This document shows positions 16,382-26,425 of a stretch of DNA of 39,438 nt, piece after piece. The stretch is from Mycobacterium sp. (GTDB lineage Bacteria; Actinomycetota; Actinomycetes; Mycobacteriales; Mycobacteriaceae), in NCBI GenBank assembly GCA_011620645.1, contig WOYS01000042.1:12487-51924 (forward strand). Direction: 5' to 3'. Position 1 is the first letter of the stretch. Each line of letters opens with the position of its first letter. Position numbers and translations under genes: made by a program. Below the pieces are notes generated by a model, which did not search any database, had not been told where the DNA came from, and was given only the letters and a program-made list of their open reading frames with translations.

Positions 16382-16796
16382 TTTCAGCTCGGTCAGTGTC
16401 GGAGACACCCTTCCCGAGAAGGTGATCCCGCTGACGCGCCAGGATCTGGTCAACTACGCCGGCGTTTCCGGCGACCTGAACCCGATCCACTGGGACGACG
16501 AGATCGCCAAGCAGGTCGGCCTCGACACCGCCATCGCGCACGGCATGCTGACCATGGGCCTCGGTGGCGGCTACGTCACCTCCTGGGTCGGCGACCCGGC
16601 CGCGGTCACCGAGTACAACGTCCGCTTCACCGCCGTGGTGCCCGTTCCCAATGACGGTGTCGGAGCCGAGATCGTGTTCAATGGCCGCGTGAAATCCATT
16701 GAGGCCGAGACCAAGTCGGTGACCATCGCGATCTCGGCGACCACCGGTGGGAAGAAGATCTTCGGCCGCGCCATCGCGACCGCGAAGCTGGCCTGA
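16368..16796 (+). CDS. hadB: (3R)-hydroxyacyl-ACP dehydratase catalytic subunit HadB
   Basis: 142 residues with the hydratase-2 motif YAGVSGDLNPIHWDD, which provides the catalytic Asp36 and His41. It is shared by the HadAB and HadBC dimers that dehydrate beta-hydroxyacyl-AcpM during FAS-II elongation. The ATG at 16368 lies within hadA and is preceded by GAAGAGGGA. One base separates its stop from hadC. Confidence 0.97.
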   Translation: MALRDFSSVSVGDTLPEKVIPLTRQDLVNYAGVSGDLNPIHWDDEIAKQVGLDTAIAHGMLTMGLGGGYVTSWVGDPAAVTEYNVRFTAVVPVPNDGVGAEIVFNGRVKSIEAETKSVTIAISATTGGKKIFGRAIATAKLA

Positions 16797-16797
16797 G

Positions 16798-17307
16798 ATG
16801 GCGTTGAAGGCAGACATCCTCGGGCTGGTCTACAAATACCCCGAGGTGTTCGTGGTCGGCCGCGAGCAGGTCAAGCAGTTCGCGCTCGCGGTCAAGTCAC
16901 CCGATCCGGCTTCGCTGCACGAGGAGGCTGCCGCCGAGCTGGGCCACGACACGCTGGTCGCCGGCCCGACGTTCCCTTCGATCCTCGCGCTGCTGGTGCA
17001 GCAGGACTTCTTCCGCAATGTCGATCTCGGCATGGAGACCATGCAGATCATCCAGGTCGACCAGCGGTTCGTGTACCACCGGCCGATCAAGGTGGGCGAC
17101 CGGCTGCACGCCGAACTCGAGGTCAAGTCCGTCGAGAACCGCTTCAACGCCGACATCGTGGTGACCCGCAATGTTCTCTACGACGATGACGGCCGGATCA
17201 TCATGGAGGCGTTCACCACGCTGATGGGCCACGAGGGCGACAACTCGGTGTCGGTGCGCTACGACCGGGAGACCGGACAGGTGCTGCGGGCGGCATCAGG
17301 GGATTAG
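16798..17307 (+). CDS. hadC: (3R)-hydroxyacyl-ACP dehydratase subunit HadC
   Basis: 169 residues, a paralogue of HadA (ILGLVYKYPEVFVVGREQVKQFALAV, AAELGHDTLVAG, IIQVDQRF). With HadB it forms the dimer thought to act on longer meromycolate chains. ATG 16798 follows the hadB TGA by one base. The last ~20 residues are polar. Confidence 0.96.
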   Translation: MALKADILGLVYKYPEVFVVGREQVKQFALAVKSPDPASLHEEAAAELGHDTLVAGPTFPSILALLVQQDFFRNVDLGMETMQIIQVDQRFVYHRPIKVGDRLHAELEVKSVENRFNADIVVTRNVLYDDDGRIIMEAFTTLMGHEGDNSVSVRYDRETGQVLRAASGD

Positions 17308-17334
17308 TAACTCGGATGTGGGCCGATGTACACT
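17304..17334 (+). promoter_or_regulatory. Candidate promoter for tRNA-Trp/secE/nusG
   Basis: An extended -10 TGTACACT (hexamer 17329-17334) follows a weak TTAGTA at 17304-17309 at 19-nt spacing. It begins inside the hadC stop region and precedes the tRNA by about 90 nt. The rest of 17335-17426 shows nothing further I can call. Confidence 0.35.
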
Positions 17335-17426
17335 CGGTCCTCGGGGTTTTCCCACTACAGCGCGCTGTCCGTCGGTTCGGAAATCGGCCGATCGGAGAGC
17401 GCGCAGTTATGTGAAGCCTCGCACGA

Positions 17427-17499
<73 letters not shown>

Positions 17500-17567
17500 C
17501 TCAACTGAATACTCGACAGGTGTGGACACTGGAAGGTGACCACACGTAACCAGACGAAAGGCATGCG

Positions 17568-18850
<1,283 letters not shown>

Positions 18851-18902
18851 TTTTCGGGCCCGGATATCGGCTGGGCCCATCGAGAGAAGGAACACCACAC
18901 GC

Positions 18903-19331
18903 ATGGCCCCGAAGAAGAAGGTCACCGGGCTGATCAAGCTCCAGATCCAGGCCGGGCAGGCCAACCCTGCCCCGCCCGTGGGTCCGGCGCTCGGCCAGCA
19001 CGGCGTCAACATCATGGAATTCTGCAAGACGTACAACGCGGCGACGGAGTCGCAGCGCGGCAACGTCATCCCCGTGGAGATCACCGTCTACGAGGATCGC
19101 AGCTTCACATTCGCGCTGAAGACCCCGCCCGCCGCCAAGCTGCTGCTCAAGGCCGCAGGCGTGGCCAAGGGTTCGGGCACCCCGCACACCACCAAGGTCG
19201 CCACGGTGACCTGGGATCAGGTGCGCGAGATCGCCGAGACCAAGAAGGAAGACCTCAACGCCAACGACATCGACGCTGCCGCCAAGATCATCGCCGGCAC
19301 CGCCCGGTCGATGGGCATCACGGTCAAATAG
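18903..19331 (+). CDS. rplK: Ribosomal protein uL11
   Basis: 142 residues with the N-terminal [31 protein letters not shown] signature and a C-terminal rRNA-binding domain ending ARSMGITVK. It forms the GTPase-associated centre with 23S rRNA and is needed for the stringent response. The 52-nt nusG-rplK gap holds a small GGGCCC-GGGCCC hairpin and AGAGAAGGA before the ATG. The stop codon is included in a 17-bp tandem duplication. Confidence 0.97.
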   Translation: MAPKKKVTGLIKLQIQAGQANPAPPVGPALGQHGVNIMEFCKTYNAATESQRGNVIPVEITVYEDRSFTFALKTPPAAKLLLKAAGVAKGSGTPHTTKVATVTWDQVREIAETKKEDLNANDIDAAAKIIAGTARSMGITVK

Positions 19332-19357
19332 TTCGTCCAAAGCAGTAGTTCGTCCAA
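19329..19357. repeat. 17-bp tandem duplication at the rplK stop codon
   Basis: TAGTTCGTCCAA at 19329-19340 recurs at 19346-19357, with AGCAG/GCAA between and after. The first TAG is the rplK stop, so the stop plus the next bases are duplicated. It belongs to the recurring gene-end duplication pattern. Confidence 0.85.
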
Positions 19358-19363
19358 GCAATC

Positions 19364-19396
19364 TGTGGGAGAGCCCGCTTCGGCTCGCCAACCACA
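19364..19396 (+). promoter_or_regulatory. Stem-loop in rplK-rplA spacer, possible L1-binding site
   Basis: TGTGG (19364-19368) pairs with CCACA (19392-19396), and GAGCC (19371-19375) pairs with GGCTC (19382-19386) around CGCTTC. This leaves an asymmetric internal loop (GA on one side, GCCAA on the other). An asymmetric loop between short helices resembles known L1-binding sites on rRNA and mRNA, so autogenous control of rplA is plausible. It is inferred from shape only. Confidence 0.4.
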
Positions 19397-19417
19397 TCCT
19401 CTGAACTGGAGATTTCA

Positions 19418-20134
19418 ATGAGCAAGAACAGCAAGGCATACCGCGAAGCCGCCGAGAAGGTGGACCGCGACAATCTGTACACCCCTCTTGAGGCCGCGCG
19501 GCTGGCCAAGGAGACCTCGTCGAAGAAGCAGGACGCGACCGTCGAGGTGGCGATCCGGTTGGGTGTCGACCCCCGCAAGGCGGACCAGATGGTGCGTGGC
19601 ACCGTCAACCTGCCGCACGGCACCGGTAAGACCGCCCGTGTCGCGGTGTTCGCCGTGGGTGAGAAGGCCGAGCAGGCTGTCGCAGCCGGCGCCGATATCG
19701 TCGGCAGCGATGACCTGATCGAGAAGATCCAGGGCGGTTTCCTGGACTTCGACGCCGCGATCGCCACACCCGATCAGATGGCCAAGGTCGGCCGCATCGC
19801 CCGTGTGCTCGGCCCGCGTGGCCTGATGCCGAACCCGAAGACCGGCACCGTGACCGCTGATGTCGCCAAGGCCGTCAACGAGATCAAGGGCGGCAAGATC
19901 AACTTCCGCGTCGACAAGCAGTCCAACCTGCACTTCGTGATCGGCAAGGCGTCCTTCGACGTGAAGGCGCTGACCGAGAACTACGGTGCCGCGCTCGACG
20001 AGGTGCTGCGCGCCAAGCCGTCGTCCTCGAAGGGCCGCTACCTGAAGAAGGTCACCGTCTCCACGACGACGGGCCCCGGTATCCCGGTGGATCCGGCGAT
20101 CACCCGGAATTTCACGGAGGAGGCCCAGGCCTGA
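19418..20134 (+). CDS. rplA: Ribosomal protein uL1
   Basis: 238 residues with the family signature in [17 protein letters not shown] (~128-144). It binds the L1 stalk of 23S rRNA and often represses its own mRNA. ATG 19418 has ACTGGAG upstream. It is the last gene of the core block and is followed by a strong terminator. The conserved order ends here; mmaA genes, which follow in M. tuberculosis, are absent. Confidence 0.97.
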   Translation: MSKNSKAYREAAEKVDRDNLYTPLEAARLAKETSSKKQDATVEVAIRLGVDPRKADQMVRGTVNLPHGTGKTARVAVFAVGEKAEQAVAAGADIVGSDDLIEKIQGGFLDFDAAIATPDQMAKVGRIARVLGPRGLMPNPKTGTVTADVAKAVNEIKGGKINFRVDKQSNLHFVIGKASFDVKALTENYGAALDEVLRAKPSSSKGRYLKKVTVSTTTGPGIPVDPAITRNFTEEAQA

Positions 20135-20165
20135 CGGCCTGATCCACCTGAGCAACGGTTCACCC

Positions 20166-20200
20166 GGTCGCCGACCTCTCTAATCGAGAGGTCGGCGACC
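20166..20200 (+). terminator. Rho-independent-like terminator after rplA
   Basis: GGTCGCCGACCTCTC (20166-20180) and GAGAGGTCGGCGACC (20186-20200) form a perfect 15-bp stem with a TAATC loop. No proper T-run follows (GTGTCGTTTGTG), as is usual for mycobacterial hairpin terminators. It lies 32 nt after the rplA stop. Confidence 0.85.
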
Positions 20201-20760
20201 GTGTCGTTTGTGCAGGACCGTACTTCAGGATCGTGACGGTTTGAAACCCGTCCGAGTGGTTCGCTCTGTGGATCAACGAGCGAGTCAGGCGTGGGCATGC
20301 TGCTGAGCGTGCGAAGCCGCGGCATTGGTGCGAAGATGTGTTGCAGATTCAAATACATGTGCTGCGACGGATTGGTAACCGTTCTGCTGGCCGAGTGCGC
20401 CTTGGAGGAGTTTACCATGAGGGTGAGGCGCTACAGCCAAGTTTTGTTTCAGCTAGTGCCGTAGCAAACAGGCGCTATCGACCATATCGAATAATTTTTG
20501 CCCATTTGGCCGGACATCGATAGATTGGACCCCGAACGTCAATTGCTGGATATCCACCGTTCACAAGCTGTTCTGAATCGTGAGTAGATTGACAAAAGGT
20601 CACTTCGATGAGTGCCTGCAATCCGAACAGACAACAATGGTGGGCGTCAGACTGGCAAATGTCGATAAATGGCATTCCCGAGTTGCAGAAGTACGATGCA
20701 GCTGTTAACTGTGCCTGGGGCGCAAACGTGAAGGCTATAGGCTAAAAAGGGAGCGCATCC
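20201..20760. other. 560-bp AT-richer gap without a confident gene
   Basis: Composition is visibly AT-richer than the flanking genes. A 15-codon frame (ATG 20417 to TAG 20462-20464) has an excellent GGAGGAG ribosome-binding site 6 nt upstream and could be a leader peptide. A perfect -35 hexamer TTGACA at 20589-20594 lacks a good -10. AAAAAGGGAG before 20761 is the ribosome-binding site of the next gene. Other frames here are short and lack family similarity I can recognise. It marks the border between the conserved core and the glycan locus. Confidence 0.6.
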
Positions 20761-21600
20761 GTGGCCAAGCTTGTGGGTATCTGGGACGGTGTACCGCACG
20801 ACCTCGACCGGCCGAAGGTGTCCGTGGTCATCCCGGCGATGAACGAAGAGAAGAACCTGCCCCACGTGGCGGTGCGGATGCCGACCGACATCGACGAGAT
20901 CGTCTTCGTTGACGGCAATTCGGTCGACAACACGGTGGCGGTCGCGCGACAGCTGTGGCCGGAAGCCAAGTTGATCACCCAGACCCGCAAGGGCAAGGGC
21001 AATGCACTGGCGTGTGGCTTCGAAGCCGCCACCGGAGACATCATCGTGATGATCGACGCCGACGGCAGCACGGATCCGTTGGAGATTCCGCAGTTCGTCA
21101 CCGCACTGACCGCTGGTGCGGATTTCGCGAAGGGTTCGCGATTTATCCAAGGCGGCGGAAGTGCCGACATCACCAAGTTTCGCAGGCTCGGCAACCGGGG
21201 CCTGAATGCGATCGTCAACGTGCTCTTCGCGACTCGCTACACGGATCTGTGCTATGGCTACAACGCCTTCTCACGGAAGTGCTTGGCCGCCATGCGGCTA
21301 CCCGACACCGCCCACACGGAGCCTCAGTGGGGCGACGGGTTCGAGATCGAGACCCTGATCAACGTGCGGGTGGCCGCAAGCGATCTCAGGATCGCCGAAG
21401 TATGCAGCTACGAGGCGAGTCGGATACACGGCGAGAGCAATCTGAACGCGGTGCGTGACGGCATCCGGGTGCTCCGCACGATTCGCCGAGAGTTCATGTT
21501 CGCACGACGGGCCAAGGTGCGTAATGGTGCGCGGACGGGTCGGCGTCTCGCCTTCGTGAAGTCGGGAGCGTTGGATCTGGGCGCCGAGCAAGCGTCGTAG
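20761..21600 (+). CDS. GT2-family glycosyltransferase (polyprenyl-phosphate sugar type)
   Basis: 279 residues, GTG start with AAAAAGGGAG upstream. It is a single GT-A domain: VSVVIPAMNEEKNLP (~20-34), IVFVDGNSVDNT, KGKGNALACGFEAATGDIIVMIDADGSTDP with the DAD metal motif (~99-101), KGSRF, and GDGFEIETLINVR. It most resembles dolichol-phosphate-mannose-synthase-like enzymes that load a lipid carrier, although no C-terminal membrane helix is visible. It is the first gene of an operon, 6 nt before the flippase gene. Donor and acceptor cannot be read from sequence. Confidence 0.88.
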   Translation: MAKLVGIWDGVPHDLDRPKVSVVIPAMNEEKNLPHVAVRMPTDIDEIVFVDGNSVDNTVAVARQLWPEAKLITQTRKGKGNALACGFEAATGDIIVMIDADGSTDPLEIPQFVTALTAGADFAKGSRFIQGGGSADITKFRRLGNRGLNAIVNVLFATRYTDLCYGYNAFSRKCLAAMRLPDTAHTEPQWGDGFEIETLINVRVAASDLRIAEVCSYEASRIHGESNLNAVRDGIRVLRTIRREFMFARRAKVRNGARTGRRLAFVKSGALDLGAEQAS

Positions 21601-21606
21601 GGCAAC

Positions 21607-22899
21607 GTGTCGGCGGTCAGTCAACCGGAGCCGTTAACACGTTTCGGCGCAACGAGATTGAATCGTGACGCCGTCTTCATGGGTGTGTCTGCGATCGGAA
21701 ACGCCATCCTCGGCATCGCCTTCTGGGCGGTGGCGGCAAAGGCTTTCTCGCCACATGATCTTGGTGTGATGACGGCGGTCCTGGCCGTCATCATGTCAAC
21801 GGGTGTGGTGGCGGCTACGGGTATCGGTGATTCCTACACAGCCTTGCTGCCGGCAGTGGGTGACCATCGACCGCAGTTCTACCGTCGTGGGCAGCGCTTG
21901 TTTCTGGTGCTTGCCGCAATAGGAGCCACAGCAGCCGGCCTCGGTACGGTCACATTGCTCAGCGAGGTCTACGGATCGATAGCCGTCGGAGCGCTCGTGG
22001 CCATCGGCACGATTGTCTGGGCGGCAACGACACTACAGAACTCGACGTTGGTCGCGCTCGGCCGCGCAAGTTGGCTGCCCGCAGCGAATCTTGCCTTGAG
22101 TGCAGGCAAACTGGCATTGTTGCCGCTGCTGGCAGTGATGATCTCCTGGCATCCTCTGGAGTTGTCGGTTGTGGCAACGGCTGTCGTCGTGGTCGCTGTG
22201 CTCGGCTCGCGGATTACCCGGATTGTCGATTCAGGAGAACAGCTGCCCGCGTCGACAATCCCGGGTGGACTGTCGGTGCGGCGGTTCTACAGCTTTGTCG
22301 GGCAGACGACATTGTCATCGGCATTGACGATGGGCCTTTTCCTCGTTTCGCCGTTCCTGGTGACTGTGTGGTCGACACCGAGCGAGGGTGCGCTGTTCGC
22401 GCTGTCGTTGTCGGTGGTGCAGGCCCTCGATCTGCTCGGGGCCGCGCTGAGCACTTCCCTTGTCGTGCACGCGTCCAGCCATCCCGATCAGGCCGCGGCC
22501 ATGGCACGCTCGGTCCTGATCAAGGCGGTGCTGCTCTCAGTTGTCGGGGCGGCCTTGCTGATTGCCGTTGCCCCCGTTGCGTTGCGGCTGCTGAACCCAC
22601 TGTACGGCGAGATGGGAGCCGCCTCGGTGATAGCTACGCTGGCCGTCGGAACCATCTGCCGGCTGGTCTACCAGGTGTGGTCCGCTCTGCAGCGGGCACG
22701 TCGAAAGATGGTGGCACCATTGGCGCTGACGGTAGTTTCGGCAGCGGTGCTGCTGTTGTCGATGCCGACGTTGTGTGCCGCACACGGCGCCGTGGGAGGC
22801 GCGCAGGCGTTGTTGCTGGCACAATTGGCGATGATCGTGGGGATCGGCATCCATTTCTTGGCCAGTCGGAATCGAATCGGCGCCGTAGGCGCTGGGTGA
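21607..22899 (+). CDS. Wzx-like polysaccharide/lipid-linked glycan flippase
   Basis: 430 residues, GTG start, almost entirely hydrophobic with about 12 predicted membrane segments. The first is GVSAIGNAILGIAFWAVAAKAFSP, and its AAKAFSPHDLGVMTA block is the N-terminal signature of MOP-superfamily polysaccharide exporters. I infer that it flips a lipid-linked oligosaccharide made by the neighbouring glycosyltransferases across the inner membrane. It lies 6 nt after the first GT2 and 17 nt before the next. The hydrophobic family is diverse, so the substrate is open. Confidence 0.85.
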   Translation: MSAVSQPEPLTRFGATRLNRDAVFMGVSAIGNAILGIAFWAVAAKAFSPHDLGVMTAVLAVIMSTGVVAATGIGDSYTALLPAVGDHRPQFYRRGQRLFLVLAAIGATAAGLGTVTLLSEVYGSIAVGALVAIGTIVWAATTLQNSTLVALGRASWLPAANLALSAGKLALLPLLAVMISWHPLELSVVATAVVVVAVLGSRITRIVDSGEQLPASTIPGGLSVRRFYSFVGQTTLSSALTMGLFLVSPFLVTVWSTPSEGALFALSLSVVQALDLLGAALSTSLVVHASSHPDQAAAMARSVLIKAVLLSVVGAALLIAVAPVALRLLNPLYGEMGAASVIATLAVGTICRLVYQVWSALQRARRKMVAPLALTVVSAAVLLLSMPTLCAAHGAVGGAQALLLAQLAMIVGIGIHFLASRNRIGAVGAG

Positions 22900-22916
22900 A
22901 TGGCAGGAGTAGCCGG

Positions 22917-24581
22917 ATGGTGAGTGTGCTCTATCCCATCACGAGGGTGGGGGACGATGCCGTCGAATGGTCGGATGCCACCTGGATCGGTGCGGCGTCA
23001 CAGGAGGATCTGACCGAACGGATCGTGCTGGACGAGGCTGAAAAGTACGCCAATGCGCGCATTCTGGTGTGGTCCGGTGATCAACCGCGCGGGTTCGTGC
23101 AGGTCCCGGTTCGCGAGGGCGTTGTCGATCACATCGCGCTTGCCGACAAGGTGGCGGCGCTACCCGATGTGACTGCACGGCCGTCGGTGGTCAATCTGCC
23201 ACCGGTCACCGTGGTGGTCTGCACACGGGACCGTCCCGACCAGCTAAGGGACATGATGAACAGCCTTGCCCAACTTGACTATCCGAACTTCGAGCTGCTT
23301 GTTGTCGACAACAATCCGGCCAGCGGCCTCACCGCGCCGGTGGTCGAGGAGTTCGACGCGGTGCCGGCCAGGCTGGCGACCGCAGTCGGCAAGGGTTTGT
23401 CGATTGCACGAAATGTCGCGCTACGTGCGGCCCAACATGACATCGTCGCGTTCACCGATGACGATGTGATCGTCGAGAAGTCCTGGCTGAAGAATCTGGT
23501 CTACGGGTTCGCCCGCGACGCCGGCGTCGTCTGTGTATGTGGGATGGTGCCCAGCGCCGAGGTCCGCACGCCGGCCCAGTCCTATTTCGATCGGAGGGTG
23601 GACTGGGCCCAGACCTGCGAGCCGGCTCTCTTCGATCTGGCCAACCCGCCAGAGGGGGAACCCCTCTTCCCATTCCGGGTCGCCTTCTACGGAACCGGCG
23701 CCAACTTCGCAATCCGTCGTGATGTCGCCATCGCGCTCGGCGGGTTCGACGAGGGCATGGGTGCCGGGTCGCCGACCGCCGGCGGCGAGGACATTGACAT
23801 GTTCTCCCGGGTGCTGCTGGCCGGGCACGTGCTGGCACGCGAACCCTCGGCAGTGGTGTGGCATTGCCACCGGCGGACCACCGAAGACCTTGAACACCAG
23901 ATCTATACCTATGGCCTGGGGTTGGGCGCGTGGTTCACGAAGCTCGCGCTCCAGCCGCGCACCGCGATCATGGCCGCGCGGCGGGTGGGTCCCGGGCTGC
24001 GGCACCTGCGGTCGGTGACGGTGGTGGAACCGGATCACACGGCGGCCCCGGAACCCGCGCTGGACGGTCTGCATCGCACGGAGCTCAGGGGTGTGCTCAC
24101 CGGGCCGTGGGCGCTGGTCAAGGCCCGGTTCAGCGGGCGCTCTGCGGCGCCGCTGAAACTGGCGTCCAACTCCCTGACCCGGGCGTTCGCCTTCCGCAGT
24201 GGTCAGAACTGGGGAGACCCGGGCAACAGCATTGCTTCCGGACGTCTTGCTGCCGCGGGTGGAGTCCTAGCCCTGTGCGGGCTTCTCGGCTCCATCGGTG
24301 TGCTGCCCAGTGTGCTGCGTGCCCTGCTGGTGGGCGCGCTGGTGTTGGCGGCACCCGGCTGCCTGATCCTGTCCTGGTATGTCGACCGGATACCGCCGGC
24401 AGCCACCACATCGCTGGTTCCGGCGCTGAGCCTCGCGATCACCATGTTGACCATCACCATTCCGCTGATGGCGGGATTCTACGAACCGCGGGTCTTCTTG
24501 TTGGTGCTGGCGACGGCATGCGTGGTCGGATCCCTTTTGCGCTGCGGTGGCCTGGCCCGCCGGGCGGAGGCACCGTCATGA
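22917..24581 (+). CDS. Membrane-anchored GT2-family glycosyltransferase
   Basis: 554 residues. A ~95-residue N-terminal extension of unknown role precedes a GT-A domain (VTVVVCTRDRPDQL ~97-110, VVDNNP, DDD at ~181-183 in FTDDDVIVEKSWL, then FYGTGANFAIRRDV and GGEDIDMFSRVL). The C-terminus has about four membrane helices in two pairs (GVLALCGLLGSIGVLP, ALLVGALVLAAPGCLILSW, LVPALSLAITMLTITIPLMAG, VFLLVLATACVVG). ATG 22917 is chosen because similarity starts near it and it follows the flippase stop; the open frame extends far upstream inside the flippase gene without meaning. Its stop overlaps the next ATG (ATGA, 24578-24581). Confidence 0.85.
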   Translation: MVSVLYPITRVGDDAVEWSDATWIGAASQEDLTERIVLDEAEKYANARILVWSGDQPRGFVQVPVREGVVDHIALADKVAALPDVTARPSVVNLPPVTVVVCTRDRPDQLRDMMNSLAQLDYPNFELLVVDNNPASGLTAPVVEEFDAVPARLATAVGKGLSIARNVALRAAQHDIVAFTDDDVIVEKSWLKNLVYGFARDAGVVCVCGMVPSAEVRTPAQSYFDRRVDWAQTCEPALFDLANPPEGEPLFPFRVAFYGTGANFAIRRDVAIALGGFDEGMGAGSPTAGGEDIDMFSRVLLAGHVLAREPSAVVWHCHRRTTEDLEHQIYTYGLGLGAWFTKLALQPRTAIMAARRVGPGLRHLRSVTVVEPDHTAAPEPALDGLHRTELRGVLTGPWALVKARFSGRSAAPLKLASNSLTRAFAFRSGQNWGDPGNSIASGRLAAAGGVLALCGLLGSIGVLPSVLRALLVGALVLAAPGCLILSWYVDRIPPAATTSLVPALSLAITMLTITIPLMAGFYEPRVFLLVLATACVVGSLLRCGGLARRAEAPS

Positions 24582-26335
24582 CGCTGGCCCTGGACCGTTC
24601 CCCGGCCGCCGAGTCCGATCAGAGCACGACGATGCCGGCCCCTACCCGCCGGACCTGGTTGCCGTGGGCGATCATGGCCCTGACACTGGTGTTGTTCATC
24701 TCCAGTGTCGGATCCATCAGGGGTGCGGCCTCGGTGAAATCACAGTGGGGCCTGATCGGAACTGCGTCACCGCTCTGGATTCTGTCCTTCCTCTGTGCGG
24801 CACTGGCATTCGCGGTATCAGTGCGGCACGGCAACGTCAAGGCGGTCTGGGCGGCGACCGTGGTCATCGGCATCACCAACCACCTGCCCCGCGCCATCGC
24901 CAACGACGTCCCGATGTATGCCTGGACGTACAAGCATGTCGGCCTGGCCGACTACATCCACCAGACGCACAGCCTGGCCCGCGGTGTCGATATCTATCAG
25001 GGCTGGCCGTCGTCGTTTGCGCTGTCAGCCTGGTTCTCGGAGCTGACCGGCGTGCCCGTCATGGACTACGCGGCGTGGTTCATCCCCGGGTTCCACATCC
25101 TGTTCGGGTTCATGGTGTACGGCGCCGCCCGGGTATGGGATCTGTCGAGCCTGGTCGCTGCCGCAGCGACTTTCATGGCCGTCAGCCTCAACTGGGTTCA
25201 GCAGGACTACTTCTCGCCGCAGGCCACCGTGATGCTGATGCTGCCGGGCATCTTCATCGTCCTGGGGCTATCCCGTAATCGTCCGATGGGCTCCATGCTG
25301 TTGGTGATACTTTTTGCCACCGCAGCGATCACCCATCAGCTGACCCCGTTCTGGTTGTTCGGTGCCATCGGCCTGCTGACCATCACCCGCAAGTTCCATC
25401 CGTGGTGGTTGGTCATCCCGCTGGGAGCCATCCTGGTCTGCCAGTTGATCTACAACTGGGATGAGGTCAGCCGCTATCAGTTGTTCTCCAGCGACATCCT
25501 GGACAACGCCAAGAGCAACATCACCCGCTACGGCGTCGAACCGGTGCTGGGTCAGCGGATCGTCAGCTACGGCAACAAGGCGCTGGCCGGCGGACTCTGG
25601 CTGTCAACGGGTCTGGTGATCCTGTACCGCATGTGGAAGCGCCAGCCGTTCTGGGCGGCGGCTGTGCTCGCGTTGTCGCCGATGCTGCTGCTCGGCGGCC
25701 AGAGCTACGGCGGCGAGGCGATTTTCCGGGTCTACCTTTACAGCGTGGTCGGGTGCTGCTTCGTGCTGGCGCCGGTGGTGGTGGCACTGCTGCAGGCCGG
25801 CGTGCGCACCTACATCGCGAGCACCGGTGTGATCCTGTTCGGGGTCACCGCCGCACTCAACAGCGAGACCGCGGCCTGGTACGCATACATCATGCCGAAG
25901 GCTCAGGTCGAGGAGTCGATGCAGGTAATGAGGCAGGCGGAGCTGCCGGCCTATCTGACGTCGGCGGCCCCCACCTGGCCGGAGCGAACATCTTGGCGCT
26001 ACGTCGATTACGCGACGTTCAGCCCGGACTATGACGTGCCCATGGTCACCGTTCCCAACCTGGCCCGGCGCACCTTCGACAACGACGAGGACTACCGGGT
26101 GTTCCTGGAGGCATTGAGCACCCGAACCGACGCCTCGACCTATCTGATCATCACCGATCAAACCCAGTTCTACACCTGGTATTTCGGCATCCTGCCGTGG
26201 GAGGCACTGCCCAACCTGAAGCAGTACCTGCGCCGCGACACCGAACGCTGGGAACCCTTCTACGAGGGGGAGGGCGTCAGCGTGTTCGTGCACAGGGTCC
26301 GTCCGGCACCGATGCCGATGGACCCACCGGGCTGA
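24578..26335 (+). CDS. Polytopic membrane protein, GT-C-like
   Basis: 585 residues with about 11 hydrophobic segments and a soluble C-terminal ~150 residues. Early loops contain several acidic residues (NHLPRAIANDVPMYAWTYKHVGLADYI). A large-loop pattern of this kind is seen in GT-C polyprenyl-phosphate-sugar-dependent glycosyltransferases, and the operon context supports that reading, but I see no decisive motif and the family is not certain. A polymerase/ligase (Wzy/WaaL-like) role is an alternative. Start ATG 24578 overlaps the previous stop by 4 nt. Tandem repeats follow its stop. Confidence 0.75.
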   Translation: MTLALDRSPAAESDQSTTMPAPTRRTWLPWAIMALTLVLFISSVGSIRGAASVKSQWGLIGTASPLWILSFLCAALAFAVSVRHGNVKAVWAATVVIGITNHLPRAIANDVPMYAWTYKHVGLADYIHQTHSLARGVDIYQGWPSSFALSAWFSELTGVPVMDYAAWFIPGFHILFGFMVYGAARVWDLSSLVAAAATFMAVSLNWVQQDYFSPQATVMLMLPGIFIVLGLSRNRPMGSMLLVILFATAAITHQLTPFWLFGAIGLLTITRKFHPWWLVIPLGAILVCQLIYNWDEVSRYQLFSSDILDNAKSNITRYGVEPVLGQRIVSYGNKALAGGLWLSTGLVILYRMWKRQPFWAAAVLALSPMLLLGGQSYGGEAIFRVYLYSVVGCCFVLAPVVVALLQAGVRTYIASTGVILFGVTAALNSETAAWYAYIMPKAQVEESMQVMRQAELPAYLTSAAPTWPERTSWRYVDYATFSPDYDVPMVTVPNLARRTFDNDEDYRVFLEALSTRTDASTYLIITDQTQFYTWYFGILPWEALPNLKQYLRRDTERWEPFYEGEGVSVFVHRVRPAPMPMDPPG

Positions 26336-26347
26336 TCTCGTCAGGAA

Positions 26348-26408
26348 GCAATACAGGGTCAGACGCAATACAGGGTCAGGACGCAATACAGGGTCAGACG
26401 CATACAGG
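26348..26408. repeat. Three and a half tandem copies of a 17/18-bp unit
   Basis: GCAATACAGGGTCA occurs at 26348-26361, 26365-26378 and 26383-26396, with a partial GCATACAGG at 26400-26408. Periods are 17, 18 and 17 nt. They lie between the stop of the membrane protein gene (26333-26335) and the ribosome-binding site of the acyltransferase gene (AAGGAGG, 26410-26416). Confidence 0.9.
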
Positions 26409-26425
26409 TAAGGAGGGGCACCGCA

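Noticed and set aside
18851-18902. GGGCCC-GGGCCC hairpin in the nusG-rplK gap as a terminator
   Set aside because: Arms are only six bases, each self-complementary, and the genes are expected to be co-expressed; I note it only in the rplK entry.
20338-20523. 61-codon frame in the gap after rplA
   Set aside because: No ribosome-binding site, no similarity I recognise and no codon bias like the neighbours.
22071-22916. Large N-terminal extension of the membrane GT2
   Set aside because: It lies inside the flippase gene in another frame and is Arg/Gly-rich; ATG 22917 after the flippase stop is the natural start.
26348-26408. Possible iteron array or plasmid-type origin
   Set aside because: Only three and a half short copies between two operon genes, no replication initiator gene and no AT-rich melting region nearby.
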